Of a stretch of 64,000 nucleotides of DNA, positions 37,041 to 44,517 are shown in pieces. Below the pieces are notes generated by a model. It had not been told where the DNA came from and searched no databases. It worked only from the letters and a program-made list of their open reading frames with translations. How positions within the stretch are numbered: position 1 is the first letter of the stretch; every line of letters begins with the position of its first letter. Both the position numbers and the translations under genes were made by a program. Source of the stretch: an uncultured Prevotellaceae bacterium (lineage in GTDB: Bacteria > Bacteroidota > Bacteroidia > Bacteroidales > Bacteroidaceae); contig CADAOD010000001.1 in the NCBI GenBank assembly GCA_902789415.1, positions 62,001 to 126,000 of the forward strand, in the 5' to 3' direction.

Positions 37041-38479
37041 GTTTCGGTTTGCTGGGTATCTGTCTGGTACTGGTTTCCTGCTTTGGTGGTAGAAACCAAG
37101 AGCTTTCAGAGGCAGAACGCTCTGCTTTTGGCGAATATGTCAATCAGATGGATAGCTCCCTTACGGGTACTTGGTTTGACAGGATGGGCGTCTCGGCAGA
37201 TGCTGATTCTGTATTAGTCTATCTGCGTAGGGAGTTGCCTCGTAACGGTTTGGATACCACAGCCTTTTTTATCCCCGAGATAGCTACTGATTTGGAGATT
37301 GTACATCAACTGATGTTTGATTCGGTTGGTGTGAGCATCAATGAGGTACTGTCGCGTTTGGACGCGCATCTGTCCAAAGCCTATATCCGCTATGTAACAG
37401 GACAGCGTTATGGTTTTATGAAACCACGTGTGTTTAACCATATGGACCCCAAGGTGGGTAATCCTGATATTTTTGCCCGCGTTTTTGATTATGATCCGGC
37501 TTTGCCTGACACGAGTGTGGCTGCTAAGAAGATGGCAGAGAGTGATCGTTTGTCTTATCTTGTTTCTTCGGCACCTGATACCTATATATATAAGGCGCTG
37601 CTCCGTGAGATGGATAAGACGACTGATGCTGCTAAACGCCATCAGTTGGCTGTGAACATGGAACGCTGTCGCTGGCAGATAGAGCATCCCAAGGATATCA
37701 AACGTCAGATATTAGTAAATATTCCTGCCCAGCATCTTTGGGCGATAGATACAGATAGTGTATTAGATATGCGTATCTGCTGTGGTGCTGTGCCAACCAA
37801 AACACCTTTGTTGCATAGTGCCATCAGCTATCTGCAGGTAAACCCTGAGTGGGTGATACCACAGAATATCGTGAAGACAGAGGTGGTGCATCATGCAGGC
37901 GATTCGGCTTACTTTGCCCGCAACCGTTATTCTATTATCGATAAGGAATCGGGTGATACATTGCATGTGCCCAGTGTTAGCGCTGATGCGTTGCTTTCTG
38001 GCAAACTGCGTGTTAGTCAGAAAGGGGGCGTAGGCAACTCTTTGGGACGTATCGTGTTCCGTTTCCCTAATGATTTCTCTATTTATCTTCACGATACCAA
38101 TAACCGCAGCGCTTTCCAACGTGATCGTCGTACTTTGTCGCATGGTTGTGTCCGTGTGCAGAAGCCTTTTGAGCTGGCTTGCTTCCTGTTGTCTGATGTG
38201 GATGAATGGACACGTGAGAGTCTTCGCATCTCCATGGATATCCCCCCGATAACCGATCGTGGTCGCGAATGGCTGCATAAGCATGCTGATGCGCCCCAGC
38301 CTTATCGCCTGATATCCTATCATGGGGTGAATCCGCACGTGCCTTTATACATATTATATTATACAGCCTTCCCAAATCCTAAGACAGGCGCCATCGATTA
38401 TTGGCCCGATTTGTATGGATTTGATAAGGTGATTAGTAAAGAATTAAAATGGATAAGCGAAGGGAGTTCGAGTCGATAG
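36989..38479 (+). CDS. L,D-transpeptidase (YkuD/YcbB-like lipoprotein), probable GTG start
   Basis: 496 residues from GTG at 36989, overlapping the previous gene by 52 bases. A lipoprotein-like signal ('FGLLGICLVLVSC') lies near residue 21-33; starting at TTG 37049 would leave almost no basic N-region, so GTG is preferred, with some doubt. The N-terminal half is a helical scaffold ('RRELPRNGLDTTAFFIPEIA'), and the C-terminal catalytic domain has 'LGRIVFRFPNDFSIYLHDTN' and 'LSHGCVRVQ' with Cys387 as nucleophile. Such enzymes form 3-3 crosslinks or anchor proteins in peptidoglycan. It overlaps the ECF sigma gene by 31 bases. Confidence 0.85.
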   Translation: MLHIKSWKSSSQGIHPISFGLLGICLVLVSCFGGRNQELSEAERSAFGEYVNQMDSSLTGTWFDRMGVSADADSVLVYLRRELPRNGLDTTAFFIPEIATDLEIVHQLMFDSVGVSINEVLSRLDAHLSKAYIRYVTGQRYGFMKPRVFNHMDPKVGNPDIFARVFDYDPALPDTSVAAKKMAESDRLSYLVSSAPDTYIYKALLREMDKTTDAAKRHQLAVNMERCRWQIEHPKDIKRQILVNIPAQHLWAIDTDSVLDMRICCGAVPTKTPLLHSAISYLQVNPEWVIPQNIVKTEVVHHAGDSAYFARNRYSIIDKESGDTLHVPSVSADALLSGKLRVSQKGGVGNSLGRIVFRFPNDFSIYLHDTNNRSAFQRDRRTLSHGCVRVQKPFELACFLLSDVDEWTRESLRISMDIPPITDRGREWLHKHADAPQPYRLISYHGVNPHVPLYILYYTAFPNPKTGAIDYWPDLYGFDKVISKELKWISEGSSSR

Positions 38480-38946
38480 TACGCGAATATAGCGAACAGT
38501 TGTATTGGCAGATACGTCGTATCGTGCTCACCCACGACGATGCCAATGATGTGCTTCAGAATACTTTTCTGAAAGCATGGAATGGCTTTGATAATTTCCA
38601 TGGCGAGTCGAAGGTTTCTACCTGGCTGTCGCGTATCGCCATCAACGAGAGTCTCGATTTCTTGCGTCGTAACAAGCATCAGGGTTCTGTCACTTCCGAT
38701 GATTTGTCGGTAGCCAATACGTTGTTGGCCGATGACTATTTTGATGGTAATGAGACCGAGGCAATGCTGCAGCAGGCTGTGGCTCAATTGCCTGATGTGC
38801 AGCGTACGGTTTTCCAGTTGAGATACTTCGAGGAGATGAAATACAGCGATATCAGTAAGCTGCTCGATACGTCGGAGGGGGCGTTGAAAGCATCCTATCA
38901 TATTGCTGTGAAAAAGATTACAGAATTTTTTAAGTCACGCGATTAA
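38449..38946 (+). CDS. ECF-type RNA polymerase sigma factor
   Basis: A 165-residue sigma-70 family factor with only regions 2 and 4. Region 2 has 'DVLQNTFLKAWNGFDNF' and 'STWLSRIAINESLDFLRR'; region 4 has 'LPDVQRTVFQLRYFEEMKYS' and the helix-turn-helix 'DISKLLDTSEGALKASYHIA'. ATG at 38449 lies inside the L,D-transpeptidase gene. The next gene encodes a small membrane protein with the layout of an anti-sigma factor. It probably directs an envelope response (inference from neighbours). Confidence 0.93.
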   Translation: MDKRREFESIVREYSEQLYWQIRRIVLTHDDANDVLQNTFLKAWNGFDNFHGESKVSTWLSRIAINESLDFLRRNKHQGSVTSDDLSVANTLLADDYFDGNETEAMLQQAVAQLPDVQRTVFQLRYFEEMKYSDISKLLDTSEGALKASYHIAVKKITEFFKSRD

Positions 38947-38977
38947 ACTATTTGAATATCAATACGTCATATATACG

Positions 38978-39340
38978 ATGAACGAAGAAATGTACATACA
39001 GGAAAAGGTTGGGAAGCGGAATCCGTTCCGTGTTCCTGATGGTTATTTTGATAACCTGACTGCCCAGGTGATGCAGAATCTGCCAGAGCAGCCAAAGCGT
39101 CGTGCCAAGTCTGTATTTATGCGTCCCGTATTCTATGCGGCAGCCAGTGTGTGCGCTTTGTTGGTAGCAGGAGCAGCCTGGATGTGGCAGGCAAATGATG
39201 CCGTTTCGTCGGATAACATACAGGCTCAGACTGTGACTCAGCCTCAGCAGCAGGATGCGAGCAGCGAATATATGGATGAGGCTGTGGATTATATGATGCT
39301 TGATAATCACGAAATCTATTCTTACTTAGCTGAAAATTAA
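38978..39340 (+). CDS. small membrane protein, putative anti-sigma factor
   Basis: 120 residues: a cytoplasmic N-terminus (about 1-48, with 'RNPFRVPDGYFDNLTAQVMQ', a segment common in proteins encoded next to ECF factors in Bacteroidota), one transmembrane helix (about 50-70) and a short periplasmic tail. No zinc-binding HxxxCxxC motif is seen, so it is not a classical zinc anti-sigma factor. It lies 31 bases after the sigma gene and 14 before the Spy-like gene. The anti-sigma role rests on position and topology only. Confidence 0.65.
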   Translation: MNEEMYIQEKVGKRNPFRVPDGYFDNLTAQVMQNLPEQPKRRAKSVFMRPVFYAAASVCALLVAGAAWMWQANDAVSSDNIQAQTVTQPQQQDASSEYMDEAVDYMMLDNHEIYSYLAEN

Positions 39341-39354
39341 AAAGTAATTGAAAG

Positions 39355-39792
39355 ATGAGAAGACTACTATTTTTAACTGTTATAACGATAATGATTGCAC
39401 TTGGCGCTTCTGCCGAGGAACAACAGAAATTCTCGCCAGAGAAGTTTCAAGCCGATTTAGAGCATTATATCACTACCGAAGCAGGTTTGACAACCGAAGA
39501 GGCTGCCAAATTCTTTCCGTTGTATCGTGAGATGCAGCAGAAGCAGCGTGTAGTTTATAATAAGATGCACGAACTCTTTAAGTTGCCTCATGATGAGGCT
39601 TCGTGTAAGCGTGCCGTTCAGCGTCGCGACCAGTTGGAGATTGAGTTGAAGCAGATTGCGCAGACCTATCATAATAAGTTCTTGCGTGTATTGCCTGCTT
39701 CAAAAGTAATAGGTACGATTATTGCCGAGGATAAGTTCCATCGTCGTGCTTTCCGTAAATTCGGTCAGCGTAATCGCGATTCTAAGAAATAA
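39355..39792 (+). CDS. Spy/CpxP-like periplasmic protein
   Basis: 145 residues: a signal peptide (MRRLLFLTVITIMIALGASA) followed by an all-helical, strongly charged chain. 'GLTTEEAAKFFPLYREMQQK' is the LTxxE/Q-type repeat typical of Spy-like and periplasmic heavy-metal-sensor-like proteins of Bacteroidota. The tail is basic ('RRAFRKFGQRNRDSKK'). In context it is probably a target or partner of the ECF sigma system, acting as a periplasmic chaperone or sensor. The stop overlaps the opposing nth gene by 11 bases. Confidence 0.72.
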   Translation: MRRLLFLTVITIMIALGASAEEQQKFSPEKFQADLEHYITTEAGLTTEEAAKFFPLYREMQQKQRVVYNKMHELFKLPHDEASCKRAVQRRDQLEIELKQIAQTYHNKFLRVLPASKVIGTIIAEDKFHRRAFRKFGQRNRDSKK

Positions 39793-40417
39793 TCTTAGCA
39801 CAATATTTTTCTAATTCGCATTTTTCGCAGTGGGGCTTCCTTGCTGTGCAAACGTAGCGACCGTGTAGCAACAGCCAATGGTGTGCATTTGGTATATCTT
39901 CCTCGGGAATGTATTTTGTGAGTGCCATTTCAACCTTGTAAGGTGTGTTATCGCTCTTGCTCACCAACCCCAGGCGGTGGGCCACACGGAATACATGCGT
40001 ATCTACTGCCAAGGTAGCTTTGCCAAAAGCCACACTCTGAATCACATTCGCCGTTTTTCGTCCTACGCCAGGAAGCGTTAACAGCTCATCAAGTGTACTT
40101 GGCACCTCACCATTAAACTTTTCCATCAGCACGCGAGCCATTTCTACCAAATGCTTCGCCTTGGCATTGGGATACGACACACTCCTGATCCATTCAAAGA
40201 TTTCCTCCTCTTCTGCCTTTGCCATCGATGCGGCATCGGGGTAGTGTGCAAACAAATCGGGTGTTACCTGATTGATGCGTTTATCTGTACACTGCGCACT
40301 CAGTACCACCGCCACTAACAGCTGAAAAGTACTACCAAAGTCAAGTTCGGTAGTAACCAGCGGCATTTTTTCGCGAAAATGCCCCAGTATCAGGTCGTAT
40401 CTTTCTTTCTTCTTCAT
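39782..40417 (-). CDS. nth: endonuclease III (DNA glycosylase/AP lyase)
   Basis: 211 residues, the usual length. It removes oxidised pyrimidines and cuts the abasic site. The helix-hairpin-helix 'LPGVGRKTANVI' carries the catalytic Lys121, and Asp139 sits in 'AVDTHVFRVAHRLGL'. The C-terminal [4Fe-4S] cluster ligands are intact (Cys190, 197, 200, 206, spacing 6-2-5). ATG at 40417. It follows the prenyltransferase gene by one base, so the two form an operon. Confidence 0.97.
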   Translation of the reverse strand: MKKKERYDLILGHFREKMPLVTTELDFGSTFQLLVAVVLSAQCTDKRINQVTPDLFAHYPDAASMAKAEEEEIFEWIRSVSYPNAKAKHLVEMARVLMEKFNGEVPSTLDELLTLPGVGRKTANVIQSVAFGKATLAVDTHVFRVAHRLGLVSKSDNTPYKVEMALTKYIPEEDIPNAHHWLLLHGRYVCTARKPHCEKCELEKYCAKIIS

Positions 40418-40418
40418 C

Positions 40419-41297
40419 TTACAGATAGATTATTACAAAGAATGAGGCTATCCAACCAAGGATGCAGAACTGCACGAAATGGTCTTTTACTAATGATTTT
40501 GTTGGGCTGCCACTCAGACCGAACACAATCATATTCTGCAGATAGCGCAGCAAGCCAGCCAATACCCAACCGGATGTGAGATAAACATAACGGGTGCCTA
40601 AGCGATGAATGACCTCTGGCGACATGGTGTACATGATGTAGCACACCAATGTTACAGAAGCGATAATGGCTGTAGCCTCATTGATAAAGGTCTTGTTATA
40701 ACCAGTAATCGATACGCGAGGCTTGGTGCCCGTTTGCTCGTAGATGCGATAATCGTCGTTACGTTTGGTAAAGGCTAAGAATAACGTTACCAGGAACGTC
40801 ATCATCACCAACCAATGCGAAATGTAGATATCAGTTGCTACGCCGCCAACCAATACACGCATCACAAAACCGATGGCAATGATTGAAACATCCAGGATAG
40901 CATACTGTTTTAGTTTCAAACAGTAACCGATATTCATCAGCCAATAACCAATAATGATGGCGTAGAGGTAAGGTGTATTTACGCTCTGAGCCAAGGGCAG
41001 GATAGCTAATGCGCCAATGGTACAGAGTATCATCATCATATAACCTCCCATGATTGATACCTTGCCGGATGCAATAGGGCGGTGACATTTCTTGGGATGC
41101 TGACGATCGGCCTCGACATCCTTCAGGTCGTTGAAGCAGTAGATAGAGCTTGATATCAAACAGAACGATGCGAACACCACTAATGTTGGCCAGAAGAACT
41201 CAGGCTTCAGCAGGTTGGTGCTGAAGAATATGGGCGCAAACACAAACACGTTTTTGAGCCACTGCAATGGGCGTATCAGTCGTATATAATGTATCAT
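40419..41297 (-). CDS. UbiA-family prenyltransferase, decaprenyl-phosphate phosphoribosyltransferase-like
   Basis: About 292 residues from the ATG at 41297 (MIHYIRLIRPLQWLKNVFVF), with eight to nine membrane helices. The first aspartate-rich motif 'NDLKDVEADRQHPKK' followed by 'RPIASG' matches the subgroup acting like Rv3806c, which moves phosphoribose from PRPP onto polyprenyl phosphate. The second acidic motif is less clear ('AFTKRNDDYRIYE'). The start is set by a promoter ending 5 bases upstream. Such activity would provide lipid-linked arabinose or ribose precursors, but that role is not established in Bacteroidota. Confidence 0.8.
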   Translation of the reverse strand: MIHYIRLIRPLQWLKNVFVFAPIFFSTNLLKPEFFWPTLVVFASFCLISSSIYCFNDLKDVEADRQHPKKCHRPIASGKVSIMGGYMMMILCTIGALAILPLAQSVNTPYLYAIIIGYWLMNIGYCLKLKQYAILDVSIIAIGFVMRVLVGGVATDIYISHWLVMMTFLVTLFLAFTKRNDDYRIYEQTGTKPRVSITGYNKTFINEATAIIASVTLVCYIMYTMSPEVIHRLGTRYVYLTSGWVLAGLLRYLQNMIVFGLSGSPTKSLVKDHFVQFCILGWIASFFVIIYL

Positions 41298-41302
41298 TGC
41301 TG

Positions 41303-41334
41303 CAAAGGTACAATTATGTGAGCAAAATTCCAAA
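41303..41334 (-). promoter_or_regulatory. promoter of the UbiA-family gene
   Basis: On the minus strand TTTG (41334-41331), 20 bases, TACCTTTG (41310-41303). The ATG begins 5 bases after the -7 box, so the transcript would be nearly leaderless. Confidence 0.85.
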
Positions 41335-41351
41335 TAAATCGATGCCTTTTT

Positions 41352-41786
41352 TTACCACAGGTAATCTTCTTTCCAATCGTCGTAGCGGATTTCTCCATCC
41401 CAACCTTCTTCGTGGAAGATACGGGCAATGTGCTGTTGGTCTTTTGGAGGAATGGGACGTGTGCCATTGCGATACTCGTAGAAACGCTTACGCGAGAAGA
41501 GTGCGATGAGGCGTTTCTTAACAATACGTGCAATAGGATAGGGAATGTCATCAAAAATGTGCTTAATGCCGATGGCGTAGGTAACAATCTCATCCTTTTG
41601 ATACAAGGTGCATTGCAGTGAGTTCACGTTGGGGTAGTAAGGATTAACACTGGTAACTACATGGAAGTCGCTACCATAGTATTGCCCTGTCAACCAGTGC
41701 AGACAGGTCTGGTGTAGTGGACACTCGTGTATAAAACACGGTAGGTTATGTGCGGCTTGCGCACGCAGGCATTCTTCTTTATTCAT
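41352..41786 (-). CDS. DUF6078 family protein
   Basis: About 144 residues from the ATG at 41786 (MNKEECLRAQAAHNLPCFIH). No signal peptide. The N-terminus is Cys-rich ('LPCFIHECPLHQTCLHWLTG'), which suggests metal binding. The middle has 'RIVKKRLIALFSRKRFYEYR'. It fits the DUF6078 family seen in Prevotella and Bacteroides; function unknown. An in-frame ATG at 41840 lies upstream of the -7 box and is rejected. It has an exact promoter, which overlaps the left end of the repeat array at 41847-42158. Confidence 0.72.
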   Translation of the reverse strand: MNKEECLRAQAAHNLPCFIHECPLHQTCLHWLTGQYYGSDFHVVTSVNPYYPNVNSLQCTLYQKDEIVTYAIGIKHIFDDIPYPIARIVKKRLIALFSRKRFYEYRNGTRPIPPKDQQHIARIFHEEGWDGEIRYDDWKEDYLW

Positions 41787-41809
41787 ATAGTATAGTTGTT
41801 TTGTTGGTG

Positions 41810-41841
41810 CAAAGTTACTAATTTTCTGTGAAATATCCAAA
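41810..41841 (-). promoter_or_regulatory. promoter of the DUF6078 gene
   Basis: On the minus strand TTTG (41841-41838), 20 bases, TAACTTTG (41817-41810). Leader of 23 bases. Confidence 0.85.
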
Positions 41842-41846
41842 TTTTA

Positions 41847-42158
41847 ATGTCATAATGTCATTTTTTTAATAACTTATTGATTTTTAGTGATTTATTGATG
41901 ATGATATCATATGACATCAATTATCTTAACGTCATATATGGTGGTTTAATAGCTGTAGAAACACACGGAACATAGTGTTTCATGCGGAGAAACACAGTGT
42001 TTCCTTGGGTGAAACACTATGTTCCTTCCGATGAAACATGTTGAAACACTTACCTCTTGGAGTGTAATATGACATCATACTTAATAATATGACATCATGA
42101 TGTCATGATTTAAATATCTGTTAATCAGTCTTTTATAATAAATATGACGTTATGACAT
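41847..42158. repeat. iteron-like array of TGACAT/TGACGT and GAAACA boxes
   Basis: This AT-rich stretch of about 310 bases has no gene. It holds nine TGACRT boxes: minus strand at 41847-41852, 41855-41860, 41929-41934 and 42100-42105; plus strand at 41912-41917, 42070-42075, 42090-42095, 42145-42150 and 42153-42158. Two longer copies, AATATGACATCAT, start 20 bases apart (42066 and 42086), and ATGACATCATGATGTCAT (42089-42106) is a perfect 18-base palindrome. Between the outer groups lie seven GAAACA boxes (plus strand at 41958, 41989, 42011, 42033 and 42043; minus strand at 41976-41981 and 41998-42003). It lies directly before the VirE-type gene. Confidence 0.8.
41967..42025. repeat. nested perfect inverted repeats
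   Basis: GGAACATAGTGTTTCA (41967-41982) and TGAAACACTATGTTCC (42010-42025) form a perfect 16-base inverted repeat. Inside it lies a second perfect palindrome, GAAACACAGTGTTTC (41989-42003). The whole could form a hairpin or cruciform. No T-run follows, so it is not a standard terminator. Confidence 0.88.
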
Positions 42159-42177
42159 TAATTTTGCTATATTTTTC

Positions 42178-42208
42178 TTTGATATCTAAATCTTTTTTAT
42201 TATCTTTG
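42178..42208 (+). promoter_or_regulatory. promoter of the VirE-type gene
   Basis: TTTG at 42178-42181, 19 bases, TATCTTTG at 42201-42208; ATG at 42236. It lies 20 bases right of the last TGACAT box. Confidence 0.7.
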
Positions 42209-42235
42209 CATCCGTAATTAATCATCAATAGCAAT

Positions 42236-44392
42236 ATGACAAAGATAACCCTTATAAAAAACTATCGCCAGACCGAAACACTGCGTGTGCTTGAACTGAC
42301 GGATATCGTAGAAATGATTGGCGGTAATGAATATCGCCAGGTGGTAGATGAACTGCGCCGACTCTATCCTGTGTTCGACTTGACTCGTCAGGCAGATGGC
42401 TCGGTGAGTGGTGCAGATATGACCATTGCCAAACTACCGCGTATCTGTTTTGCATCAGAAATGGAGAACCGTAACCACCAACGTTTAACCTTGGGTTATA
42501 CCGGATTGGTATTGTTGGAGGTGAATAACCTAACTGGTTATGATGAGGCTGATGCCATCCGTACTGGTGCTGGCGAAGTGCCTCAAACACTGATGGCATT
42601 TGTGGGCGCTTCTGGGCGTAGCGTAAAAATCATTTGTAAGGGTGAACTGTTTCCCAGCGATCGCAACAAAGACACCAATTATCCGTTGCCAACGGAGTCC
42701 AATGAGATAGCCGATTTCCATGAGAATCTGTATGAACGAGCCCGCCTGGCTTATAATGCCCAATTGGGTGTAACTGTCGAAAAGCTGGAACCACGTTTGG
42801 ATCGTACTTGTTATATAAGTACAGATGCCAAGGCGGTGTTCAATCCAATGGCCATCCCCTTTTATGCCCGTGCCGAAAAACCCAACCAGACACTGTCGTT
42901 GGTTCGCACATCAACACTCGAAAAGGCTGATGAGCTGTCGGGACAGAGTCGTTATTTTACTATGTGCCACATCTTTGAATTCAATCTGAGTAAGGCTTAC
43001 GATGAATGCGAAGGGCTGGAAGGCGAGGACCTGGAGCATGAGTTGCTGACGCGACTGGCCATTCACTGCCTGGAAACGGGTATTCCGATGGCCATTGCCA
43101 AACGTATGGCACGCTATCGCACTTATGCTATTGGTGATGACGACCTGCTAATAAATAAGGTGTTCGATAATGTGTATCGACCTCAGGTGGTTAAGCGCTA
43201 TCAGGAGCGTAATGGTTATAAACCCGAAAAGAATATTCCCCAGGAAACGCTGTTAACGATGAAAATCGACCTTTTCCTGAACGAGAACTACGAGATTCGT
43301 AAGAATGTGATGCGTGGTGTGGCTGAGTTCAGAGAGCGTACCGGTATAGGATTTGCATTCCGTGATTTGACCGAAGAGGCGCGCAACTCAATTACTATGA
43401 GGGCCTTGCGCCAAGGCATTAAGTGTTGGGATAAGGATATCCGTCGCTATGTTAATTCGGATGATATCGAGCTTTATGACCCTATGAATGAGTATTTGGA
43501 TACTCTGCCAAAATGGGACGGTAAGGATAGGGTAGAGGCTTTGGCAAAGCGTATTCCTACTAGTTACGAAGAGTGGCCAGAGTTGTTCCATCTGTGGATG
43601 CGATCGATGGTGGCCATGTGGATGGGTAAGGGTCAGCTGACGGGTAACTCGTTGGTGCCATTGTTGATTGGTCGCCAGGGTTGCGGTAAGTCGTCTTTCT
43701 GCCGCATCCTGTTGCCCCAACATTTGCGCGATTACTATAATGATCGCATCAACTTTAAGAACGAGACCGATTTGAACTTAGGTCTGACATCGTTTGGCTT
43801 GATTAATCTCGATGAGTTTGATAAGATTACCCAACGCCAGCAGATTGTGCTGAAATACCTTGTTTCTACAGCCGATTTGAAGTATCGTCCACCATACGGC
43901 AAGGCCTATTCGGAGCATCGCCGTTTTGCCTCGTTCATTGGTACAACTAACGAGATGATGCCATTGACCGATCCCAGTGGCGCCCGACGTTTTATCTGTG
44001 TGATGGTTGAGGGCGATGTCGACTTTAAGACATCCGTGGATTATCCTCAACTTTACGCCCAGCTGTTGTACGAAATACACAACGGCGAGCGTTATTGGCC
44101 ATCTCGCGAACAGGAGCAGCAGTTGATACAGCGAAACCTTAGTTATCAGCAGCTTAGCGGTCTGGGTGAGATGTTGATGGCTGTGCTACAGCGTCCGGCT
44201 GACGACGATCCAAATGCCAAGTGGATGTCGCTTAAGGAAATCTCAGTTCTCTTGAAACAATCATTCAAAGGTTACAAGGAAGAGAGTAATACCTTCCGAA
44301 AGATTGGCGCCTTCCTGAACCGCCCCGAGTATCGCTTCAAAAGTCAGCATAAAATGACAGGCACTTTCTACTGGGTAAAATTGCGCGAGTAA
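42236..44392 (+). CDS. VirE-family primase/helicase-like protein
   Basis: 718 residues. The N-terminal part (about 1-130) resembles the BT4734-like/VirE_N domain ('VGASGRSVKIICKGELFP'), a primase-polymerase-related module in many mobile elements. The C-terminal half is a VirE/D5-like P-loop ATPase: 'WDGKDRVEALAKRIP', Walker A GRQGCGKS (residues 479-486), Walker B 'LINLDEFD' (about 522-529), sensor 'IGTTNEMMP' and an arginine finger in 'SGARRF'. It probably acts in DNA replication of an element; no other mobile genes surround it. It lies alone with its own promoter and repeat array. Confidence 0.82.
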   Translation: MTKITLIKNYRQTETLRVLELTDIVEMIGGNEYRQVVDELRRLYPVFDLTRQADGSVSGADMTIAKLPRICFASEMENRNHQRLTLGYTGLVLLEVNNLTGYDEADAIRTGAGEVPQTLMAFVGASGRSVKIICKGELFPSDRNKDTNYPLPTESNEIADFHENLYERARLAYNAQLGVTVEKLEPRLDRTCYISTDAKAVFNPMAIPFYARAEKPNQTLSLVRTSTLEKADELSGQSRYFTMCHIFEFNLSKAYDECEGLEGEDLEHELLTRLAIHCLETGIPMAIAKRMARYRTYAIGDDDLLINKVFDNVYRPQVVKRYQERNGYKPEKNIPQETLLTMKIDLFLNENYEIRKNVMRGVAEFRERTGIGFAFRDLTEEARNSITMRALRQGIKCWDKDIRRYVNSDDIELYDPMNEYLDTLPKWDGKDRVEALAKRIPTSYEEWPELFHLWMRSMVAMWMGKGQLTGNSLVPLLIGRQGCGKSSFCRILLPQHLRDYYNDRINFKNETDLNLGLTSFGLINLDEFDKITQRQQIVLKYLVSTADLKYRPPYGKAYSEHRRFASFIGTTNEMMPLTDPSGARRFICVMVEGDVDFKTSVDYPQLYAQLLYEIHNGERYWPSREQEQQLIQRNLSYQQLSGLGEMLMAVLQRPADDDPNAKWMSLKEISVLLKQSFKGYKEESNTFRKIGAFLNRPEYRFKSQHKMTGTFYWVKLRE

Positions 44393-44480
44393 ATGTGTTG
44401 CAATAGTTAATAAGGGTTAATTAATTACTATTTATAGTAATATTCTTCTCGTTGAACCGGATTATTTTGTATATTTGCCG

Positions 44481-44505
44481 AAAGAATACAATTTAATCGA
44501 TTAAT
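44481..44505 (+). repeat. 25-base leader element, copy 1 (second copy at 46716-46740)
   Basis: An identical 25-base sequence lies right after the -7 box of both LruC genes (TATATTTG at 44470-44477 and TACCTTTG at 46706-46713). It contains the perfect palindrome TTAATCGATTAA (44493-44504 and 46728-46739). It falls in the start of the mRNA leader, so it may be an operator or an RNA element. Confidence 0.85.
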
Positions 44506-44517
44506 AATTTGACGCTT

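Noticed and set aside
41967..42025. Invertible promoter of the Bacteroides capsule type
   Set aside because: The inverted repeat is perfect, but the 27-base interior holds a palindrome and no promoter, and the sequence does not match the known inversion sites.
44509..44517. TTG start for LruC copy 1
   Set aside because: The ATG nine bases later gives a standard lipoprotein signal matching copy 2.
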